From assembly GCA_035772785.1 (NCBI GenBank), contig JAOCPU010000002.1, positions 496,001-560,000 of the forward strand: a DNA stretch of 64,000 nt, given 5' to 3'. Source of the DNA: Phlebiopsis flavidoalba. Lineage: Eukaryota; Basidiomycota; Agaricomycetes; Polyporales; Phanerochaetaceae. Under the pieces are notes generated by a model. That model searched no databases. It worked only from the letters and a program-made list of their open reading frames with translations, and was not told the origin of the DNA. Made by a program: the position numbers and the translations under genes. Position 1 is the first letter of the stretch. Every line of letters starts with the position of its first letter. Positions 35,380 to 47,800 of this stretch are shown in pieces.

Positions 35380-37986
35380 ATGAACACTTCTTTCACAACA
35401 ATGAAACGCAAAAACGCCGAGACACAGAAACGACACAAGGGACCAAGAAACATGTGGCGAGGCCGCAGCGCACGGGGTGTTCTTGCTGGCATGACCGAGC
35501 TTCCTCTCGATATTCTCTACGAGGCAAGCCACCCATTGGAGCAAAGCAAATGTTCGTATTTTGCTAAAGAGAACCCACCATAGATCATTCAGTCTCTTGT
35601 ACCTATGGACCTTTTGAATCTCTCTAGGACATCGAAGGAGTTTTCGTCGATTTTTACTCGCACGCTCAGCCGCCCCGTTGTGGAGGGTAGTTGCACGCTT
35701 TTGTGCAGGGAAGAACGTCTGAACGTCGAGGCTTTCCCTGCCCTTCCAGCTCACCTCAGCGAGCCAGCTTACGCGCTACCTGGCCTTTGACCTCCGATGC
35801 CACGTAAGCAGACACTGCGCCCATTCACTTACCGACTTCCCCCTAACCCTATCAGTCTTGCAGCAAGCCTAATGTAAGATCGTATATTGGGCGTTGGGTG
35901 TGAGATTTTGCCCCGGTTGCAGGAAGGAGAAGTACGTCCTGTCGTAAATCACCGCTACGTTGGGAACCTGACGACTCATTCCCCGATTAGGCTCTTAAAG
36001 TGTAAAAGACGTGAATATTGCTTGTGTATGAACAACAACAAAATGATAGTCCCTGGCACAGATGGTACGCGTCTTGTGTGCATGTTTCCAGATCCTAGAC
36101 GCTAATATGGGCTCTTTCCAGACTACCCTGCCTCCTCCCACTACCATCTGAAAGAGCGGTCGTTGTATGAGGCCGCGCGGCAGTTCGAAGAGCTCGATGA
36201 AGAAGGCAAAAAATCACACATCGCACGGGTCAGTGCCATTATGGCGGTATGTAGCACACATTATCCTTCAAATACCTGGTAATTTATCTATTTCGTCAGT
36301 GGGCCGGAGATTGCGAAGTCTGGAACAGAGGAGCTAGCGTTCGACAGAGAGGCAGAACTACAAGATCTCAAGGATGCCCGCGTTCTCAGGTTCGTATACA
36401 CACGCCCCACGGCGAATAATTGCTTACCTTTTCCACTCATGTATTGTCGCTAAGCTCAGAGAGCTGGAGTGGGGTGACGAGTTGGACCGTATGCATCCGG
36501 GCTACTGATCCCTTGCGCAACAGTCTAGACGTGAACCAACCTAAACCACTAACAGATCGCAGTAAGTGATATTTCGAATTCGACGCTGAGGAGACCTCAC
36601 AACTGAGGTTACTAGTTTGGAACAACATCGCGGCCCATGTGACAGAGCTCATGCAAACAATAAACGACAGAGGTTGGAGGTAGAACGCCAACAGGTCTTG
36701 CGAGATCGATGCACCAACTTCCAAGACGTATACCGCGCGTGGCACACGCAAAGGCAGAAGAACAAGCACGTTCTCCCACGCGCAATTGACCTTATGCATC
36801 ACCCTGAAGTGAGACTCGTCATAGAGGCTGACAATGAGACGGAAATTCCCAAAGCACACTTCGAGGCTATGGAGGAACGTTTCGAGGAATGGTCGCTGGA
36901 GTGGAAAGCCAAATGCGACGAGAATCTTCGAAGATTGTACGGGACTCACCTTGCCTTCCAGGATTTGATCCCTGCCGACGTTGGACCCGCTCAAACTCGC
37001 GCATGCGTCGTCTTCACATGCACAGAATGCAAATACAAGTCGTCCAACTTCGGCGGTGCGAAGATGCTGCCGCTCTATCCCGCAGGGGGGGGTCCTATCC
37101 CACGAGTGCCTATACCCACTCAAGGCCGACCCATACCTCGAGAATCCCTTCGAGCAAGCGGCGGTCTCCGTTTCGCGGATGAAGAACCTGCTTGGCAATC
37201 ACGCGCGGTTGTCCCCTCGACGACTCCAGGTAGATTACGCATGGGCCGCGGGGAGCCGAGCCGACGAGATCATTACGACATTGGGCAAAGATCCCATGAC
37301 AAACCAACCAGGGAGGAAATGGACGCCGCGACGGATATGAGACTCTACTGCGTCGGCTGTGCCGAGAAATACAGACTCACTAGAGTTGTACATAATTGGC
37401 GACAGGCGGTAAGTAGGACGCCTAGCTTTACCATCTACCAGAATCTCACAGTATTTTACCCAGCTCCGACACTGTCTTTTACATGACACAGAAATTCAAC
37501 GCGCAGATGACGGGAGCATCATGGTTGGATATGGCTGCGAGCCCAAATGGGGAAGATTACCGACCCACAAGCTCTACAAATGGATCCTTGAAGGGGAGAC
37601 GAAAGACAACGCAATCTTTGCGGACTCGAGCGAGCAGTTCTTCCTTGGTCCCTGGTATAGCTGTACCCGCTGTCCGAGAGGAGAGCTCACGCCAGTGGGC
37701 TATTCCAGCACACGAAGGGACGTACGTAGGCGTATTTTCTTCCCATTCTTTGTCACTCACTTCTACCCAGACACGGAATACCGGATCCCAAGGGACCAGA
37801 TTTTCTTTCCGGTCAGCCGACGCGGAAATGAACATCATACGGTCGACGTTACTCATTCATCCTTCTTCTGAGGCATCCATGACTCCAGAGGTTCGCGCGA
37901 CAGCTGACAAAAGCAGAGCAATTTGGTTTGACTTTTGGGCATGCGCCCCAGATTCCCTCGTCCGAAATATCCAATTCCTAGCGTAG
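35380..37986 (+). CDS. F-box protein, CxxC-rich agaricomycete family (copy A)
   Basis: ATG at 35,380; a second in-frame ATG at 35,401 (MKRKNAETQK) aligns better with copy C. Exon 1 ends TELPLDILYE. The intron 35,524-35,583 has a GC donor (GCAAGC) and TAG acceptor. Exon 2 opens IIQSLVPMDLLNLSRTSKEF, completing the F-box. Then follow a [11 protein letters not shown] block and [18 protein letters not shown] (about 35,882-35,930). Next come an exon with LYEAARQFEELDEEGKKSHI (36,150-36,245) and KLRELEWGDELDRMHPGY (about 36,450). The long C-terminal exon starts about 36,620 and carries FTCTECKY, FGKDPMT-like, CVGCAEKY, GPWYSCTRCPRG and SADAEMNIIR...IWFDFWACAP, with a stop at 37,984-37,986. Paired CxxC motifs suggest zinc binding. 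The presumed role is an SCF ubiquitin ligase adaptor. Several frame breaks are present. Confidence 0.72.
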
Positions 37987-39115
37987 TACCTCAGGATCGC
38001 CAACGCCAGTGCCGAAGTTTGTATATTATCACACGGACATAATTTGCCTACGCTTAGTATTCCGGATGTAGCTCTATCTTTCGCCCTATCTTACGCTTCT
38101 GCAGCGGTCATAATCGGCTTTTTTACTATAATGCTCTCACTCACAAGATTCAGAGACTTCCCTGGGATATGCCCATCGAACGAAAATCTATGCAGTCAAC
38201 CTTGTACAGTACGTATCTTCGCGCACAGTGGCCAGCTATGATTAAGCTCAAGATCGAGGTACGCACGCGCGTTACTGAGGGATGTTCATTTTCAAGCGCC
38301 CGCAGCAGTAACTTGCCCTCGAACATCCATGACAACAGCACACAGGAATACTCAAGAAATTTGACGTAATCCAAAGCCGAAAGGGCAACAATGCCTACTC
38401 CTTCGGCAGCGATTGATGAGCCCGCGTGCATGTCATAACCGTCCGGAAGCAGGACGTCAGCAACGACAAATCGAGGCCCAATCCAGGCTGACTCAAGGCT
38501 GGCTCTCCTTTGTGAGCACTATTTTGAAAACTACCAATCAGAAAAAAATCATAATCCCTTATTCACCTTCTATCAGATCTAACTCCTCAAGTCTAGTAGC
38601 TAACCTAAAGCTTCGCGCGGTCGGGACCGTCATGTACTGCGCCCATGTACTACGGGTAAAACCTAGTACTATGATGGTTGACCATGATGCAACCAAGAGA
38701 AATACCACATCAAAAACGGGTCTGTGATTCGTCGAATAAGTTACGAATAAAGATGTTCATCATACTTAAACAGGCGTACCCCGGTGCTTCAGTGATCCCT
38801 AGGACGATCTATCATTCTCACAAAGTCGCGCCGAACTTGTGCCAGTACGGTGACACTTTGCCATGACCCGCACAGCAGAAGGCTCCTACCGGAAACATCA
38901 CTCGCCCACTGCATCACACACAAGGCCACACGCTGCCACTCATCCCGTCTCCTAGGAATTCGTAGCTCAAGGTTGAACAGTGATCCGTGATATATGGAAA
39001 AAGGGCAGCTTCAATGCTTGATACCGGGTGTAGGTGATGCACGTGAGCGCGGTTATAAGCCTGACGCCACGCCATTGCTGACCTCCCGAAGCACCGCATC
39101 TTGACCACGACGCTC
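37987..39115. other. Intergenic between F-box copies A and B
   Basis: No gene recognised. The frames at 38,044-38,241 (hydrophobic) and 38,413-38,727 have no family motif and could be chance. Confidence 0.4.
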
Positions 39116-41725
39116 ATGCCCCAATTGCCGCGAGCTGAGACCGATGGCCGTCGGGACGATGGAACCTCCAACTCAGTGATACGCTCCGGCGAGTTCGCGG
39201 CAAGCGAGGATCCCTCGAACGCATGCCCGATATGCCCCTCGATGTCCTTTACGAGGTGAGTGATGTGCGACACGATCATTCACAAAGCTGATACTATCCG
39301 CGGAAAGATATTTGAATATCTCAAACCAATCGAGTTGTTTTTTTTTTTTTGTTGCATCTCTCCAGAACGAGCAAGGTATTTAGGAAGTTCTTGATGAGGC
39401 GCGAAACCGCTCGTCTTTGGAGGTCTGCTCGCAAGAATATCGAGGATCTTCCTGACTGTCCAGCTCATCTCAGCGAGCCGGCATACGCCAATCTAGTCTT
39501 TGACACCCACATGCCATGTGAGCCAGGAGTGTTGCAAGAAAACAAATTGTTTTGTTGCACGATCACGACGCTGACAGATCAGCTTTACAGTACTGCGGAA
39601 GACATAATATACACACCATCTACTGGGCTCTTGATGTTAGGGTTTGTAAGTTTTGCAAGAAAACAAAGTATGTGGGCGGTGGTGATTGAAGCACTTTTAA
39701 ATCTCAATCTGCGCACCAGTCTTAAACACTGCACAAGGAGCGACCGTTCCTGCCCGAACCGAGGAGATGACGACACGATCACCCCTACATCGAAAGGTTT
39801 GGCTTTTGTTAGTTGAGATATTCATCTAGCTAATAGTGTTTCCAAGATTCGACATACAGGTGTCATTGGCATCGCCCAGGTACAAGGTTCTTTGTGACTA
39901 GAGAACAGTTCGATGCTCTGAGCGACAAAGATCAATCGTCGCATAGGCTTACGGTTGTCAATATTATGAATGTGCGCCTTTCGGAAATACTTCAGATTGA
40001 CTGGCTAACTTGTTCTTTACAGTTTTTTTATTTTTCTTTTTGTGCTATCGAGTGTGAATCCTGGGCCGCCGATATGGTGCACAGAAAATTCGAAGAGAGC
40101 CGGAAATTGCGTTTAGATCGTCTGCGTGAGTGAGTATATTCACGGCACTATGAAAACAGCCCTCTGAATACAACTCTTTCAGTATCTCTGCCAAGCTTAG
40201 AGCCCTTGGCTGGGGTCACGAGCTTGACCGAATGCGTTACGGAAGACTGCGTAGGCACTCTTTGGTAGATCAACCACGGATACTAACAGAGCGCGGTATG
40301 GAAGTTCATTTCGGCTTATTGTCAAATGGTCGCTGACCCTACGATCAGCGTGGAACAAGATGCGCCCGCGCATGATATCGTACATGGAGTCGGTCCGAGA
40401 AGAAAGGTGGAGTTCAATGCGCCATATCACCATGACCCAGCGATGTATGCGTTTTCAAGAAGTGTACACAACATGGCGAAAAACCCAGGACATGACCAAT
40501 GTTCTTCCACGTGCGATCGACTTGATGCGCCGACCTGAGGTGAAGGACCTCATTGAATCCAATCTTGATATCGAGGTCTTCGGCGCAGATTTCGAAGCGT
40601 TTACACCTCAATTCGTTGCATGGACAACGGAATGGAGAGTCGAGTGCGACGAAAAGCTCCGGCAGATCGTGCGCAAATCCACAGCTTTCAAAAACCGAAT
40701 CCCCTATGGGATGGACCCACTAGCCCTCGCAACCGTTGTTTTTACCTGCAAGAAATGCGAGCTCATGCACGTGGATCTCGACTACGTCAATATGACACCA
40801 CTTTATCCGACAGTGTTGATGCACGACTGTCTTTACAGCTCGATAGAGCCTACCGGATTACACCCCTTCCAACGCGCTGCAATTTCTGCATCTCCAGCCA
40901 GGACAGAATACGGCCGCACACTCACATTCTGGTCCTGTGATCTCCTTACAGTTGACTCCTGGTTGAAACGTGCCCAGGCGGTCGTCTATGCTTTCGGAAA
41001 GGATCCACACACCACCAGTAGAGACGATATGGATTCAGTGAACGACGCCAGAGTCTACTGTCACAGCTGTCCATTGGATCCCCCGCTTACTCGAGAAATA
41101 ATGGGCTGGAGACATGCTGTGAGTGAATCGCAGCGCGGGCACACGATCGCATGATTAAATCTCTATTGATCCAGCTCCGTCACTATGCTGTTCACGATGC
41201 CACGGACCATCGCAATAATTCCGAATCAAACAGTACAAGTTCTCAGACCATGCACAATGGTTACATCTGGTGGGTACGAGTCGCGGATGACCGGACAATC
41301 AACGTCATCCGCAAAAAGGAAGAAGACTTCACGGCTCAATGCGAATCTCACCACGATGCGTTTCCGTACGGACCGTGGTATGACTGCAAATATTGCGAAA
41401 GAGGGGGCTTAACTGCTGAAGACGCTGCCACGCACCTGTCCTGGGAGTGGGTTCAGTGTTGCATTCTGTATCATCTGCAGACTGATGTCAATTATCACTC
41501 CAGACACTTTTTGAGCTTCCCACCACAGAAGAGTCAGAATATCCCCCGGATTCAGAGATGTCCATCGCACGACCAATCATCTTGCTCCATCCCTCGTATG
41601 ATAGGCAGATCTCTGGTGAAGTACAGCCACAGAATCAACTTGTGGATCGAAGAAGGGCGATAGCCTTAGTAGATTTATGGTCTCCCGAGATGAGAGGGGC
41701 GTTTCAATTTCTAGGTAGTAAGTAG
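39116..41725 (+). CDS. F-box protein, CxxC-rich agaricomycete family (copy B)
   Basis: Start placed at the ATG at 39,116 (MPQLPRAETDG), with a frame break before ERMPDMPLDVLYE. The intron 39,256-39,307 (GTGAGTG...AAAG) sits at the same codon as in copies A and C, and exon 2 starts IFEYLKPIEL. The F-box is then split by a T13 run at 39,338-39,350 before [35 protein letters not shown] follows. Later blocks are RYKFFVTREQFDALSDKDQ, CESWAADMVHRKFEESRKL and LRALGWGHELDRMRYGRLR (about 40,196-40,255). The long exon 40,340-41,130 carries FTCKKCEL, FGKDPHTT and YCHSCPLDPP. The last exons hold GPWYDCKYCERGG and a C terminus with VDRRRAIALVDLWSPEM, stopping at TAG 41,723-41,725. It is more diverged from A and C than they are from each other. 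Confidence 0.72.
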
Positions 41726-42388
41726 GCGTAGAAACCTAGCACCACTGGTGCTGTGTATACTAAAATCTATATCTGTTTCTCTATAGTCTGCCGCTTGTTC
41801 CATGCTCATATCAGGCTCTCATGTTTGTAAATTGTAATACTAGTATGTACAGTAACGACGGCTGCGCAGACGCTGATCACATATATAGTGTGGGGCTGTT
41901 GGGTCTGCAGGGGTGGAGGAACCTCAAGTTCTGGTGGTACATGCCGACATTTGGGTATTGCTCGTACACATGAGAGAAGCCTAGGATCGGCGCGCACAAT
42001 ATGATCATACGAGACGATTGAGCTAAGATCGGAAGTTGAGCACAAGATAATATAGTGAGTTTCATATTTAGCCTATACTGGTCCTGAGCATTTTCAAGTC
42101 ACTGGGGGTTAGCAACTCGTGGAACAAAATTCGCGCGCGTTCATGAAGGGCAAAGATTTCATAGAATTTTTATGTGATCATAAAGCTTCAAGCTCCAGGC
42201 TTGTTGGACATGATTGTCTGAGGTTCCATCGTGCGCGTGAGATGGCGTAATCAGGCGGGACTTCAAAGACGCACTTTGACATCTGTTGCGGTGCGACCGC
42301 TCTCCGCAGCACACCGCTCAAATCTCAACGAGGATATCCCTATTGCGCGTCGGGTCGGTGAGTGTACAAAAAAAGCCAAGAAGCAGAC
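41726..42388. other. Intergenic, 3' of F-box copy B
   Basis: AT-rich; a 15-base hairpin AGCACCACTGGTGCT lies at 41,738-41,752 just after the stop codon. No gene recognised. Confidence 0.45.
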
Positions 42389-44433
42389 ATGAGCAGTGCT
42401 GGACTTCCAGAGTTTTGTGGACGTCGTCACAGTTCAGCGCATATGGGCGCACTGGTGGAAGTGGAGCATATTCAAAGACCGAAGAGCCCGGCCCAGCCGG
42501 CGGGATGTGCCGACTAACTCCGCTGATGGTGCTTCAATCTCCGTCGAGAGCGCCGCGGCTGGCAGGAGAACAAGACGTCGGGAAGAAATCATTCTTGTCG
42601 TTAACCTCCACGACTGCCGCGCTCGCTGCCAGCGGCGACGCCGTCCCCGCCCTTTTCCACTACCCAGTCACTCTTTTCAACCATTGGCACGCCCTTACGA
42701 ACGTAGGGCGACCAAGCCATGCTTCGGCTGACGTCTGATCACTTCCAGTTTGTGAGTCGCGGAGGCAACTGGTTTCAACTAGCTCTGACCAACTTATCTC
42801 GTTGCAGTCGTACCTTTCGGAGTAATCGGGTGTGTATTCTGTCTTTTAATACTTCCCTCTCGCTGAGAAGAACTCCTAGATTCTACCGCTACCTATGGTA
42901 CCTCATACGCATTGCCGCGTCCTTCACATACCGTCCTGTACCGCTACCTGAAAACCCAACCTACGTTGCGAGGAGGATGTCACCATCATTGTGCCTACCA
43001 TCGATGCGGGAGAGGAGTTCAAGGAGGCTGCTCATAGTTGGCTCGTTGGCAAGCCCAAGGAGATTATCATCATCACGGAAGAGAAGATGCTAGGACCCCT
43101 TCAGGAGCTCGCAAACTCCGTTGACCCAGAGCGCATTCGTGTTCTTACCGTTCCATACGCCAACAAGCGGCTTCAGATGTCACACGGCATCAAGAACACG
43201 ACAACCGACATCATCGTTTTTTTGCCGACGACGACGCTATCTGGCCGCCCACGCTCTTGCCCTACGTTCTCGCCTGCTTCGAGGACCAGAAGGTCGGTGG
43301 TGTTTGGAACCTCTCAGCGTGTCCAACCGTGCGGAGACCGCATGACAGTATGGGAAGTCCTCGCTGCCTTCCGTCTCTCCATTCGTAACATCGAAATCTC
43401 GGCGTCAACCCACATTGATGGCGGTCTTCCCTGCCTGTCCGGGCGTACCGCCGCTTACCGCACCGTAATTCTCAAGGATCCCGAGTTCCTCCACGGCTTC
43501 ACTCACGACTACTGGCTTGGGAAATATCAGCTGAACTCCGGAGACGACAAGTTCCTTACTCGTTGGATGGTTAGCCACGGATGGAGCACATATGTTCAGT
43601 GTTGCAAAGAGGCCGAGCTCCTCAGTACTATGAAACCTAACTGGCGATTTTTGAAACAAGTCCTGCGGTGGACGCCGTAACACCTGGCGCTCTGACATGC
43701 GATCACTCTTTATGGAAAAGATACATCTGGACTTCCCACCCGTACGTTGCATATACAATGGTAAGCTTATGCTTGTTTTGTGGCGGTCGTGAGAAGCTGA
43801 TGCTGCTTTCTCATAGGTGGACAAGCTCATCAATCCTTTCACACTGCTTGTTGGCCCCTGCTTCGTTGCATACATCGTATACAAGTCGACGATACCAGTC
43901 GAAGACGGTGGTTATCACTTGCCATGGTGGTAAGTCTGTCTTGAGTCTGCTTCCAATTCGCGCCTGACATCGCCCCCAGGAACGTCGTGATCAGCTATTT
44001 CGTTTGGCTGTTGGCAACGCGAACTGCGAAGCTCTTACCGCAGCATCTATGGTACCGCCCGCAGGACATCGTTCACATACCAGCGTTCATCCTCTTCGGT
44101 TATTACTTTGCCGTTATGAAGCTTTACGCCCTTGTTACGTTACACGAAGTACGTTTGCAATTGGACGTCAGGTAGTAACAACTGACGCGTCTCCCTTAGA
44201 CCGGATGGGGTACCCGTGCAGGTATCGGTGACCCGACTGCTGCCACTTCCGCGGCGGATAAGGGTGCTTCCGGAGATGAAAAGGTACAAGACCTCCCACC
44301 GACGCCGAGATACCCAGAGCCGGGCAACTACCACCAACCCGCGGTGGAGATGCAGACAGGAATTGCACCGGTGATGAACGCAAACCATGTTTTGCTAAAG
44401 CTGCGCAGGGTCGTGCCCTTATATCTACACTAG
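42389..44433 (+). CDS. Family 2 glycosyltransferase, Cps1/hyaluronan-synthase-like
   Basis: A membrane-bound processive glycosyltransferase of the fungal Cps1 type. From about 42,880 it reads YRYLWYLIRIAASFTYRPVP (membrane segment), then VTIIVPTIDAGEEF, KEIIIITEEKM and VDPERIRVLTVPYANK. DDDAIWPPTLLPY, the nucleotide-sugar/metal motif, lies at about 43,213-43,250. DGGLPCLSGRTAAYR, NSGDDKFLTRWM and QVLRW (the QxxRW motif, about 43,657) follow. Three introns have exact phase: 43,761-43,816, 43,930-43,979 and 44,149-44,199. C-terminal helices precede a hydrophilic tail, with TAG at 44,431-44,433. Frame breaks: before VTIIVPT, extra T bases before DDDAIW (T7 run), an extra T after VGGV, and an extra base in EKYIWTS. 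The start at 42,389 (MSSAGLPEF) is tentative. Substrate (UDP-GlcA/GlcNAc or another) is unknown; the likely site is the plasma membrane. Confidence 0.85.
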
Positions 44434-44854
44434 CATCTACTATACCCTCAGCACATCTCCCACACCTCCGACCGCTGCCCAACACGCTCGTACGTGAGCA
44501 CCGCAGTCGCGGCATGTATCCATCCATTCCCCTCATAACGGACGCCCTATCGTAGACCTGTCAGCATTGGACATCGTAACCATCTTTTCCCCTAGTCTCG
44601 CACCTCTCTTCATTTCTTTCTAGGGGCTAGGTTATTATTGTGCGATTTCTCTCCATCGTATTGGTAGCATTTGGTTTGGTTCAGTGCTTCTGGAAACTCT
44701 TGGACACTCTCACGAGTGCATGTAGTCGATTCCCAAATGGCAAGCCCATCAAAACCTCATGCAATCGTCTGTTTTACTTGTTCGTATATGCTACATTCAA
44801 CCCTCTAAGTATCGAAGCTACAGTTGCTCATTTCCCTACTTTTTCATTCTTACA
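44434..44854. other. Convergent 3' region
   Basis: Lies between the ends of the glycosyltransferase and FGAM synthase genes. A frame at 44,640-44,858 plus has a hydrophobic start but overlaps the neighbouring 3' end and has no motif. Probably untranslated. Confidence 0.5.
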
Positions 44855-47800
44855 CTAATTGCCGCACCATTGGCGTGCGTTTTGGAATAACCTGAACCAG
44901 GGGCCGACTCCCTTCCAGCTATCCTTCAACTCGGGAGGGTACCAACTATTGCTCTCCAGTGCCACTACGCGCTCCGGGTGAGGCATGAGCGCAAATACGC
45001 GTCCATTGGGTGTCTGAATACCAGCGGTGCCGCCTGGACTGCCGTTGGGGTTGAGTGGGTAGATCTCCGTTGGGACACCTTTGGAGTCGATGTAACGAAG
45101 CGCCACAAGCCCATCACCCTCCAACTTCGCGCGCTGCGACTCCTCCCTGAATGACACGCGGCCCTCGCCATGGGCGACAGCAACGGGCAGCTTCGAGCCG
45201 ACCATGTCGCGTAAGAAGACGGATGACTCTGTGACCTCGTTGGGTACGATCTCGACCATGCACACGCGGCCCTCGAAAGCGGTCCGAGCGGTTTTGCTTG
45301 AAGTCGGGCCAGTCCCTTGCGCGCCGGGGATGATTTCGCGGAGGTTGCTCATGAAACTGGCAGCCGTTGCAGACGCCGAGTGCGAACGTGTGTTTTCGCG
45401 CTGGAAGAAGTCGGTGAACTGCGCGCGCGCCCGGTCGTTGAGTAGAACCGAATTTGCCCAGCCCTTGCCTGCGCCGAGCACGTCGCCGTAGAAAAGCCAC
45501 CGCACGCTGCGAAACCGCGGAAGCTTTCAAGATCGACGCGGCCGCTGAGGATGTCGGACATGTGGACGTCCACGGCGTCGAAACCGGCAGCGGTGAATGC
45601 CCAACCCATCTCGATTTGCCCGTTTACACCCTGCTCGCGAAGGATAGCGACCTTTGGGACGGCGGAATAAGCTGCGAGAAGGCTGGGGTTGGAAAGTGAG
45701 GTCGAAGAAGATACCCGAGTGCGAGTCGTCTTTGATCAGCGCAAACTCTTCCTTAGCACCCTGAGGATCGTCGCGTAGGAGTTGCATCTTGTACGATGTC
45801 TCAGCCCAGGCTTCCTGCAAGCGGCCCGAGTGCTGCTGAAGATGGTTTCTGACTGATAGCTGACGTTAACCTTCTGGTCTTTGTTGAGTTTACCGATTGG
45901 GTAGACCGAAGACTCGCGGAATCCGGCTTTGCCAAACTCGGTCCTGAGAGTCCCGAAGTCACTCTCCCGGACTTGCATGACGACTCCGAGCTCTTCAATT
46001 GAACAAAAGAGGCATGTAATCTTGACCATCAGAGAGGACTTGATCCAACAAAATATCCACACCCGTGGCGCCCAGCGAAGGCCATCTCAGGGTAATGGTA
46101 ATGAATAGGCCTCCGTCAGACCTATCATGGTAGGCGAGGATAAGTCCGGGTTTCGCAGCCCGAACCGACTGGGGTGCCGACCAAGAAGGCCTTCAGGCGA
46201 GCAGCATCCCTCAAACATCAGGGGCCTCGGGAGCCGATCTCCTTGTAGACCTGCGCCAACGCGGATCCTCCCAGACGCTGTTGACCATGAGCCAGGTCGA
46301 AGAAAACCAGAATGGTTGGTTCGTCGATATCGGTGCGGAGCTGGGGCGTCCAGGTATTGGAAACATCTTTCCAAACCGCAGCGAAGGCGGTAACGATGAG
46401 GGAAAGCGGTGCGCTGACTTCGCGCCCCCTCGCGCTGCTCGACGCCCTCCTTCCACTTCATCGACATCGACATGGAGTCCCTTGCCAACAGGAATGCCAA
46501 CGCCGAGGGCAGGACAGAGGTCCATGCCGATGGCTTTGACAGCCTCGTAAAGTGCTGCACCCTCGCCAGCCTTGGAGGCCGCGCACATCCAGTTTGCACT
46601 GAGCTTCACTCGTCCCAGTTCGCCAAAGTTCGCCGCAGCAAGGTTGGTGAGAGACTCCGCGACGGCCATCCTAGCCGAGCCGCCGGGGTTGAGCAGGGCT
46701 ACGGGGTGTGCGCTCGGGGCAATCGCCCATGGCCATCGCTTCGCCGTAGAGAACGTCGAAACCGTAGGTTGAGCGGGTTACTGCGACGGGAGAGTCGGTC
46801 CGCGACGGGTACCTGCCAGGGTCCGACCATCTGATCTCTTGTAACGAGACCAGTGATGGTGCGATCACACCGGTCTGATGCCGATGGTAATGAGGAAGGA
46901 TTTAGAGCCAACGGATGGCAGATGAAGGACCCCGATCTACAGCGTTCGCGAGGCGGCGATCGACGGGAGAGGTCATCTCTGGGAGATACTTCAAGAGTGT
47001 GGCGTCGAACGGCACTCCAGCGATGGCTCGTGTGTGTTGGTCCGTGCGATGCATTCGAGGAGAGCTTACCAAACAGTGTCGACATCTTCAGACGGATCGA
47101 CGTCCTGCTTCAAGGAGGACGGTCCTATAGACGAATGAGCTCTTCCTCTGCCGTAGCCACACCGACAACAGAGGAATGGGCAACGCTCGCGTTCTGCAAG
47201 GGTCATGAATTCGTGCTCCTTGTCCTATTTGGGGAAATCGACGCGAGAACGTACTACGTTCTTGACTTTTCGTTACACCAAAATCTCATGCATCGGGCGA
47301 CAAGCGTGGAGTCCGCGACCAAGACGTCCCGAATCTCAAAAGACTGCGTCCGAGAGGTGCGTGAGTCGTGTACCAGCTCTGGAAGCGCATTCGAGCGAGA
47401 ACCGACCAGCGCCGACATCATGAATGGATTGAATGGGGGTTTTCTTCTCCAAGATTGACACAGGCGTCGATGACCTAGGCTGGCAGCGTCTTTCCATCTC
47501 CGCGTTGTCTCTCTGTACACTCAGCAAAGTCTAATTCGGCAGAGCTTGCACCAGACACAACCTGAACTACTCGCATTGCACCACCAAAACCGCCAGACAC
47601 AATGAGCATTATTTCCGGGCCCCCACCACCACCGAGTACAACGATCTTTGCACCGGGGGAAATTTTGGATTTCTTCGCGAAAGGCGTGCGTACGATTCCC
47701 CAGGCCCCGTCCTGAACAATCATGATAGGCTTGTGGTAACCGCGACATGTTCGCGAGTGCCTTTCTCGTCGATTGGAATGCTCTCTGAGAAGTGTGTACG

